Assembly: GCA_965261065.1 (NCBI GenBank)
Contig: OZ253444.1
Span: 5,084,001-5,148,000, forward strand
Length of the DNA stretch: 64,000 bases
DNA from: JAKZVK01 sp965261065
Lineage (GTDB): Bacteria > Acidobacteriota > Terriglobia > Bryobacterales > UBA6623
Direction of reading: 5' to 3'
The translations under genes were made by a program, and so were the position numbers. Positions 58,387 through 64,000 of the stretch are shown one piece after another. Under the pieces are notes generated by a model. It made no database searches. It was not told the DNA's origin and saw nothing but the letters and a program-made list of their open reading frames with translations. Position 1 is the stretch's first letter; every line of letters starts with the position of its first letter.

Positions 58387-60345
58387 ATGCGAACGTTTGC
58401 GATGTTGCTTTGTCTCGGCGGTCTGTTGGCGGCCGCTCCCCAGCGTTCCGATGAACCCTACAAGTTGTCGGGCGACGAAGTGGAGAAGATTCGCCGCAAG
58501 ATGCATGCGCTTGCCGAGCGACTCGATTCGCTGCGCGGGCAGCGCGTGGATGACGGTCTGCTCGCCGAGGTCGAGATCTACCACAAGGCGGCGGAGTGGA
58601 TGCTGCGGTACGGGGAAGAGGTCTACTCGAAGGACTACGCCGGGTATGCGACCGATGCGCTGGACGCCGGTGAGGCGCGGGCCAGGCTGCTCGCCGAGGG
58701 CCGGAGCCCTTGGAAGGAGCAGACCGGACGCGTGCCGCGGGCTTATCGTTCGCGCGTCGATGGCAGCGTACAGCCCTACGGTCTGGTCATTCCGGATTCG
58801 TATGATGGCGCCGTGCCGGTGCGGCTGGATGTCGTGTTGCACGGCCGCAACCACCGGCTGACCGAGGTTCGCTTCATTGCCAATCACAGCAGCGGCGAAC
58901 CCGTGCCCAGGGGGCAGGACTTCATCCAGCTCAACATCTTCGGCCGTACCAACAACGCCTACCGCTGGTCGGGCGAGACCGATGTATTCGAGGCGCTTGA
59001 AGCCGTCGAGCGTGACTATAAAATCGACCCCGACCGGATCGTTTTGCGGGGATTTTCGATGGGTGGCGCGGGGGCGTTCCACATCGGGCTGCATCACCCG
59101 GACCGTTGGGCGGCTGTCGAGGGGGGCGCGGGTTTCACCGAGACGATCCGCTACGCCAAGCGGCCTAACCTGCCGCCGCACCAGCGCCGCGCCCTGCGCA
59201 TTTACGACGCGGTCGACTATTCGCTCAATGCCGTCAACGTGCCCCTGGTCGGCTATGGCGGCGAGAACGACGCCCAACTGCAGGCAGCGGTCAATGTTCG
59301 CGAAGCGCTGATGCGCGAGGGCTTTCATTTCACGCAGGACGGGTTGAACTGGACCACAACCGACCTGCTGGCGATCTTTCCGGTCGGGCCGAACATCGGG
59401 CACAAGTTCCATCCCAAGAGCAAAGCCCTGTCGAACCGCTTCATCGACGAGATGGTTGCGGAAGGACGGAAGGCGCCCGATCGTTTGCGCTTTGTTACCT
59501 ACACGACTCGCTACCCGCGGTGTTACTGGGTCACGGTCGAGGGACTCGAACGGCACTATGAGCGGGCGGAGGTCGAGGCGGAGCGGGTTTTGGGTGACGG
59601 CCTGGCCAGGGTTGCCGCCGTCAAGACGCGGAACGTGAGCCGGTTGATGATTGGCGGGCTGGCGAGAGAGGCAAGGCTATCGATCGATGGGCAATCGCTA
59701 GGGGTGAGTGACGGTCCGGCGGAGCGGCGGTTCGTGAAAAACGACGGCCATTGGCGCGGGGAGACGGCCGCGGATCGTGAGGGCTTGCGCAAGAAGCCCG
59801 GTCTGCAAGGGCCCATCGACGATGCCTTTCGTGAGGCGTTCCTATGTGTCCGGCCAACCGGTAAACCGAATCATCCGGCAGCTCACAAACGGGCGCTGGC
59901 CGTGGCGGATCTGTTTGGCAAGGAGTACCCGCGATGGCTGCGCGCCGATGTGCCGTTCAAGGAAGACGTCGAGGTAACGGAGGACGACATCGCGGCACGG
60001 CACCTGGTTCTCTTCGGCGACCTCGGTAGCAACTCTGTATTGCGGAAGGTTGTCGGCAAGCTGCCGATTCGTTGGACGGCGCAAGAGATCGTGGTGGACA
60101 ACAGGCGTTACCCGGCCGAGAATCATGTGCTCGCGATGATCTACCCCAACCCGTTGAACCCGGAACGCTATGTCGTGATCAACAGCGGGCACACGTTCCA
60201 TGAGGCCGAGTTCCGCGGGACCAACGCGTTCTTGTTTCCACGGTTGGGGGATTATGCCGTGCTTCGGTTTGGCCCTGGGCAAGACGAGCCGGAGGTCGTG
60301 GAGGCGGGGTTCTTCGACGAGGAGTGGAAGCTGCCTAGCCACTAG
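58387..60345 (+). CDS. Exported alpha/beta hydrolase (prolyl oligopeptidase-like)
   Basis: A 652-residue protein with a short signal peptide (MRTFAMLLCLGGLLAAAPQ). The nucleophile elbow GFSMGG is in DPDRIVLRGFSMGGAGAFHI, preceded by LDVVLHGRNHRLTE (oxyanion strand). The likely acid is the Asp in YGGENDAQLQAAV and the His is in IGHKFHPKSK. Two extra C-terminal domains follow (VTEDDIAARHLVLFGDLGSN-type region). Planctomycete/acidobacterial proteins of this type are predicted secreted peptidases or esterases; the substrate is unknown. Confidence 0.88.
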   Translation: MRTFAMLLCLGGLLAAAPQRSDEPYKLSGDEVEKIRRKMHALAERLDSLRGQRVDDGLLAEVEIYHKAAEWMLRYGEEVYSKDYAGYATDALDAGEARARLLAEGRSPWKEQTGRVPRAYRSRVDGSVQPYGLVIPDSYDGAVPVRLDVVLHGRNHRLTEVRFIANHSSGEPVPRGQDFIQLNIFGRTNNAYRWSGETDVFEALEAVERDYKIDPDRIVLRGFSMGGAGAFHIGLHHPDRWAAVEGGAGFTETIRYAKRPNLPPHQRRALRIYDAVDYSLNAVNVPLVGYGGENDAQLQAAVNVREALMREGFHFTQDGLNWTTTDLLAIFPVGPNIGHKFHPKSKALSNRFIDEMVAEGRKAPDRLRFVTYTTRYPRCYWVTVEGLERHYERAEVEAERVLGDGLARVAAVKTRNVSRLMIGGLAREARLSIDGQSLGVSDGPAERRFVKNDGHWRGETAADREGLRKKPGLQGPIDDAFREAFLCVRPTGKPNHPAAHKRALAVADLFGKEYPRWLRADVPFKEDVEVTEDDIAARHLVLFGDLGSNSVLRKVVGKLPIRWTAQEIVVDNRRYPAENHVLAMIYPNPLNPERYVVINSGHTFHEAEFRGTNAFLFPRLGDYAVLRFGPGQDEPEVVEAGFFDEEWKLPSH

Positions 60346-60446
60346 GGGTGGAAATCGGTGCGGGATTCAGATACGCCCCTGACGCTTGTGGCCCGATCGT
60401 AGTAATCTGTTTGGTTATCCCCACTCGCACGCAAGGAGAGCCGTGA

Positions 60447-61049
60447 ATGAATCTGCAAGCCCGTCTCGATGAATCGATCGATCGTTGGAATCTGCTCGAG
60501 AGCAAGTTCTATCAGGCCTGGAGCGCTGGAACGCTGCCCGTCGAGGCGCTGCGTACGTACGCTGCCGAATATGGGGCCTTCATTTCGCTGATCCCGCAGG
60601 GTTGGGAAAGCCACGGTGACACGGCAACAGCCGCGGTCGAGCGCGAACATCTCGGCATGTGGGGCGGCTTTGCGCAGGCACTCGGTACTGAAGTCGGTGC
60701 CGCGAGAACCCCAGGCGTCCGGCAGCTTTGCGATACGGCCGGCCGGCTTTTCGACGAGAAGGCCGCCTCGCTTGGGGCGCTCTATGCATTCGAGGCACAG
60801 CAGCCGGCTACGTCGCGCTCGAAGCTCGAAGGGCTACGAGAGCACTACAACGTGCCTCGGGCGGGCGATGCCTATTTCGAGGTGCACGCCGACGATGAGG
60901 AAGAGCCGCGTATGCTGCTCGACCGCATCGGGCAGCTCTCACCTGAGGAGCAGGAAACCGCCGCGGCCGCTTGCGAGGAAACTGCCCAAGCTTTGCGCGT
61001 CGCGCTCGACGACCTGTACGACCGGCACGCGGCTGCCTGCGTGCAGTAG
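60447..61049 (+). CDS. Haem-oxygenase-like (CADD/PqqC-type) protein
   Basis: A 200-residue all-helical protein: NLQARLDESIDRWNLLESKF, then AYGAFISLIPQGWESHGDTA-like helices, SLGALYAFEAQQPATSRSKL and YFEVHADDEEEPRMLLDRI. The Glu in YAFEAQQP and the His-Asp in EVHADDEE fit the metal-ligand pattern of haem-oxygenase-like diiron proteins such as CADD (para-aminobenzoate synthesis). A WESHGD motif supplies further ligands. The specific reaction is not established here. Confidence 0.75.
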   Translation: MNLQARLDESIDRWNLLESKFYQAWSAGTLPVEALRTYAAEYGAFISLIPQGWESHGDTATAAVEREHLGMWGGFAQALGTEVGAARTPGVRQLCDTAGRLFDEKAASLGALYAFEAQQPATSRSKLEGLREHYNVPRAGDAYFEVHADDEEEPRMLLDRIGQLSPEEQETAAAACEETAQALRVALDDLYDRHAAACVQ

Positions 61050-61164
61050 GACGGCGGACAGCATTCCCGGTCAGATGGAGTGGGCGTAAAACGCGACGCC
61101 CCCTACCCACCCCTTGCCCTTTTACGCGGCTCGCTGATGCAGGCGGCAAGGAACAAGGTCCCAC

Positions 61165-62205
61165 ATGCCCACTTTCACACCCGACCAACTCCGAGACTCC
61201 GCCACCACAGTGTTCGAAGCCGTCGGCGCCCGGCCGGACGACGCGCGGATCGTCGGCGACGCCCTGGTCGAGGCGAACCTCGCGGGACACGACTCCCACG
61301 GCGTGATGCGCATCCCCAACTACATCGCTTGGATGGAAAAAGGCGCCATCAACGTGAACGCCGAGTTCAAGGTCGTCACCGAAACCGAGGCCTTTGCGGT
61401 CACCGATGGCGATTGGGGATTCGGACAGGTGATGGCGCGCAAGGCGATGGAAGTCGGGATCGAGAAAGCGGCGAAGGTGGGCATCGCGAACATCTGTGCA
61501 CGAAATTGCGCGCACATCGGCCGCGTCGGTGATTATCCGATTCAAGCGGCCGAACGCGGGATGGCGTCCGCGCTGTTCGTCAACACGCACGGCGCGGGAC
61601 GGTTGGTCGCGCCGTTCGGCGGCATCGAGCGTCGGCTATCGGCTAATCCGATCGCCGTTGGCGTGCCCCGGCCTGGGGGCGACCACATCATCGTTGACAT
61701 TTCGACCTGCGTGATGGCCGAGGGTAAGCTCCGCAACTTCCGCACGGCCGGCGAACCCGTTCCCGAAGGCGCCATCCTCGACGCCGAGGGACATCCCACC
61801 ACCGACGCCAATCAATTCTACGGCCCGCCGGAAGGGGCGATTCTTCCCATCGCCGGCCACAAGGGATTCGCGCTTGGGCTGGCGGCCGATATTCTTGCCG
61901 GGGCCCTGTCGGGCGGCGGCTGCACGCGGCCCGGCGTCAACCGGGTCGGCAATACTTTTCTGGCGACGATCATCGACGTCGAGCGCGTCCGCGGACGGGA
62001 CGAGTTCGACGAAGAGGTTCGCAACCTGGTCGAGTACGTCAAGAGCAGCAAGCTCGCCGAGGGGTTCGACGAGATCCTGGTTGCGGGCGAGCCCGAGTTG
62101 CGCACCAAGGCCAAGCGTGAGAAGGAAGGCATTCCTGTTCACCTGGACACTTGGCAGGCGATCGTGGATGTGGTTAAGCCGTACGGGGTGGTGCTCGCTG
62201 GGTGA
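61165..62205 (+). CDS. Malate/L-lactate dehydrogenase family (Ldh2) oxidoreductase
   Basis: A 346-residue NAD(P)-dependent dehydrogenase of the Ldh2/MDH2 type: GHDSHGVMRIPNYIAWMEKG (catalytic His), FAVTDGDWGFGQVMARKAME, NCAHIGRVGDYPIQAAERGM, FVNTHGAGRLVAPFGG, RRLSANPIAVGVPRPGG and GHKGFALGLAADILAGALSG. It reduces 2-keto acids or cyclic imines such as delta-1-piperideine-2-carboxylate in related organisms. Its neighbour is an SDR in the opposite orientation. Confidence 0.93.
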   Translation: MPTFTPDQLRDSATTVFEAVGARPDDARIVGDALVEANLAGHDSHGVMRIPNYIAWMEKGAINVNAEFKVVTETEAFAVTDGDWGFGQVMARKAMEVGIEKAAKVGIANICARNCAHIGRVGDYPIQAAERGMASALFVNTHGAGRLVAPFGGIERRLSANPIAVGVPRPGGDHIIVDISTCVMAEGKLRNFRTAGEPVPEGAILDAEGHPTTDANQFYGPPEGAILPIAGHKGFALGLAADILAGALSGGGCTRPGVNRVGNTFLATIIDVERVRGRDEFDEEVRNLVEYVKSSKLAEGFDEILVAGEPELRTKAKREKEGIPVHLDTWQAIVDVVKPYGVVLAG

Positions 62206-62262
62206 GCAAGAGGGTTTCCCGCGGGTCGAGCGTCGGCTCAGCTCGTTGGCGGCGCCCGCCGG

Positions 62263-63030
62263 CTAGAACGTCTTACACAACGTCCCGCCGTCGACGACCA
62301 GTGTTTCGCCGGTGATATAACTGCCTGCGTCGCTGGCCAGCAGCAGGGCGGGGCCGGCGAGTTCGCGCGGGTCGCCCCAACGGCCGACCGCCGTGCGGGT
62401 GGCGAAGCTTCGCTTCTGTTCGTCGGTCAGGACGCTGCCGGGAAGGTCCGTCAGAAAGGGGCCGGGTGCCAGGCAGTTGACGGTGATGTTGTACGGGCCT
62501 AGCTCGAGCGCCATCGCGCGGGCCATCCCGACCAACGCGGCTTTGGTGCCCGAGTAAATGCTCCGCCCCTCCTTCGAGCCCAGCGCCATGATCGAGCTGA
62601 TGTGAATGATGCGGCCCCAGCGGCGCTCCTTCATTGGAGGGACGAGGGCGCGGCTCAGCGCCATGTACGAACTGAAGTTCAACTCGAGGATATTGTCCCA
62701 GTCCTCGTCGGTGACCTCGTCGATTGATTGCGGACGATTGCTGCCGGCGTTGTTGACCAGGATGTCGACCTTACCCATCTCGGCCAGGGCGGCTTGGGCT
62801 AGTCGCTCCGACTCTTCGCGGCGGCTCAGATCCGCAACGGCGTACGCGCCTCGGACTGAGGTGCCTTCGGTAATTTCCTGAATGGCGGACCGCAGCTCAT
62901 CCTCGTGGCGGCTGTTGATGAACACGTCCGCGCCATGCTCGGCGAACGCCCGCGCCATGGCCTTGCCTAGGCCTTTGCTGCCGCCGGTGACGAAGGCGGT
63001 CTTACCGGTGAGATCGAAGAGTGTCGACAT
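62263..63030 (-). CDS. SDR family oxidoreductase
   Basis: A 255-residue short-chain dehydrogenase: TGGSKGLG cofactor motif, DILVNNAG, IIHISSIMALGSKEGRSIYS with catalytic Ser and Tyr, and YSGTKAA (YXXXK). The C-terminal GSYITGETLVVDGGTLCKTF is typical of classical SDRs such as gluconate 5-dehydrogenase and 3-oxoacyl-ACP reductase-like enzymes. The substrate is likely a sugar acid or sugar, inferred from family only. Confidence 0.92.
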   Translation of the reverse strand: MSTLFDLTGKTAFVTGGSKGLGKAMARAFAEHGADVFINSRHEDELRSAIQEITEGTSVRGAYAVADLSRREESERLAQAALAEMGKVDILVNNAGSNRPQSIDEVTDEDWDNILELNFSSYMALSRALVPPMKERRWGRIIHISSIMALGSKEGRSIYSGTKAALVGMARAMALELGPYNITVNCLAPGPFLTDLPGSVLTDEQKRSFATRTAVGRWGDPRELAGPALLLASDAGSYITGETLVVDGGTLCKTF

Positions 63031-63087
63031 AAGTGACCATCTTCCCGCAAAGCGGGGCTTGACGTCAGGTCGGTGTCGGAACGGCCA

Positions 63088-64000
63088 CTATGCTTTGCGC
63101 AGATCGGAAACCGTCTTTGAGAAGCCGACGATGTTGTTCTCGACGAGCTTGATGTCGCTGGTCTCTGCTCCGATGCGGACACCCGTGCGGTCTAGCGGCT
63201 TTCGCGTCTCGCGAATGTCGTTGTGGGCGATCGTGACGGATTCGGTCTCGCCTTGCACGTCGACGCCGATGCCCTCCTCGGCTCCGCTGTCGATGATGCG
63301 GTTGTTCTCGAGCAGGTTGCGGTGCGGCGCGAAGGCGCGGCCCCTCTCGCGACGGAAGATCACGCCAACCTCGCCGCTGCGAAGGATCTCGTTGTCGCGG
63401 ACGACGTTGTCGGTGTCGCGGTGTCCGACCGAGACGCCGTAGCGGTGGTTATCGATGATCGTGTTGTTCTCCGCCAGCCCGTACTTTACACCCCAGCAGA
63501 AGAACAGCCCCAGTTCGTTGTTCTCGAGGCGGTTGCGCCGCATCAACGGACGTTGGGAGCCCGACCCCGGATGTAGGCCGTAGCCGGCGTGTCCGTGGCT
63601 GTGACTGTCTTCGACGATCACGTCGTGGCAGATTTGCCAACTGATGCCGTCGCCGTTGTAGTCACGGGCGGTGACTTGGCGCATTTGGATGCGGTTGCAG
63701 TCCTGTAAGAAGATGCATCCGGCGTAGTTGCCGTTGAGGTTTTCGTTGTTGGCCTTGTTGCCGTCGAGCGTGATGTTTTCGATGACGATGTCTTCGATTT
63801 CCTCGCCGCTGAGGATCGGAAAGAGCTTCGAGACGGTGGGCGATTCCTTGACCCAGAAGTTCTTGCGTAGGGCACGGTCGAGTTTGAAGCGATTGCCACT
63901 GCGGGCGACCAGGGTGCGCTTCAACACCTCCTGGCCGCGGTTGTGAGGGTTGCGTGTTTGAAGGCAGACGCCGTCGCCGACGTTGAAGCCCACCGGGTCG
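63088..64000 (-). CDS. Right-handed beta-helix protein, partial
   Basis: The frame is open through the right window edge, so the N-terminus is missing. The visible 304 residues are parallel beta-helix repeats: IEDIVIENITLDGNKANNEN, DGISWQICHDVIVEDSHSHG, RRNRLENNELGLFFCWGVKY, NTIIDNHRYGVSVGHRDTDN and LLENNRIIDSGAEEGIGVDV. This is the pectate-lyase/NosD-type fold of secreted polysaccharide-active proteins. It is 57 bases from, and in the same direction as, the SDR gene. Confidence 0.85.
   Translation of the reverse strand, partial: DPVGFNVGDGVCLQTRNPHNRGQEVLKRTLVARSGNRFKLDRALRKNFWVKESPTVSKLFPILSGEEIEDIVIENITLDGNKANNENLNGNYAGCIFLQDCNRIQMRQVTARDYNGDGISWQICHDVIVEDSHSHGHAGYGLHPGSGSQRPLMRRNRLENNELGLFFCWGVKYGLAENNTIIDNHRYGVSVGHRDTDNVVRDNEILRSGEVGVIFRRERGRAFAPHRNLLENNRIIDSGAEEGIGVDVQGETESVTIAHNDIRETRKPLDRTGVRIGAETSDIKLVENNIVGFSKTVSDLRKA

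Noticed and set aside
1..64000. rRNA, tRNA and CRISPR arrays
   Set aside because: I read the gaps between genes for cloverleaf-like or direct-repeat/spacer patterns and saw none. A covariance-model search could still find something in the larger gaps.

Overview
The window is GC-rich, densely coded chromosomal DNA from a Gram-negative bacterium, most likely an Acidobacteriota (Solibacter/Bryobacter-like) lineage. This is inferred from gene content: lipid A genes in the order fabZ-lpxA-lpxI, large secreted cytochrome proteins with DUF1549/DUF1553 domains paired with a Tat-exported DUF1501 protein, a DUF1080 protein, an octahaem TPR cytochrome, and a small conserved protein of a type I associate with acidobacterial genomes. 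Planctomycetes share some of these families and cannot be excluded. No rRNA, tRNA or CRISPR array was seen.

Layout. 1-5.2 kb: a Tat-exported hydrolase-like protein (cut by the window edge), a Flp pilin, gamma-glutamyltranspeptidase and a radical SAM protein. 5.4-11.25 kb: a toxin-antitoxin-like operon (XRE-ImmA/IrrE metallopeptidase, DUF4411 PIN protein, then a VapB-like antitoxin) hit by three insertion sequences of different families (IS1380, IS1595, IS630), each with readable ends and target duplications. 11.4-19.3 kb: a DUF1549/DUF1553, DUF1501, DUF1549/DUF1553 cluster. 19.6-21.1 kb: a VapBC pair and a conserved hypothetical protein. 21.3-24.7 kb: an M20 peptidase divergent from fabZ-lpxA-lpxI, with a strong sigma70-type promoter between them. 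24.9-29.75 kb: an OmpR-type regulator with a deleted histidine kinase, a DUF5666 protein and a PAP2 phosphatase. The same 11-bp-period direct repeat lies before the regulator and before PAP2, suggesting a small regulon, and an ISNCY element has landed in the DUF5666/PAP2 divergent promoter region. 29.9-32.9 kb: octahaem cytochrome, PPOX-type flavoprotein and tautomerase. 33.2-36.7 kb: a LodA/LodB-like quinoprotein pair whose lodA carries one in-frame TAA, next to another gene carrying one in-frame TAG. 36.9-45.7 kb: methyltransferase, DUF1080 protein, an IS110 relic, phosphatase and kinase-like genes, argS, NUDIX and aroA. 45.9-47.5 kb: a second, nearly identical ISNCY copy. 47.6-64 kb: membrane proteins, a lipid kinase divergent from ligA, a DUF4139 protein, Trm112-like and PfkB proteins, a GMC oxidoreductase with a small partner, an alpha/beta hydrolase, a haem-oxygenase-like protein, an Ldh2-type dehydrogenase, an SDR and a beta-helix protein cut by the window edge.

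The dominant theme is genome erosion and mobility. Five insertion sequences are intact with identifiable ends, one IS110 is a stub, several families of dispersed palindromic intergenic repeats are present, and at least five genes are broken by IS insertion, internal deletion or single stop codons. I did not find a convincing new multi-gene system. The most informative signals are the triple-IS toxin-antitoxin locus, the 16-bp target duplications of the ISNCY element, and the shared regulator boxes.
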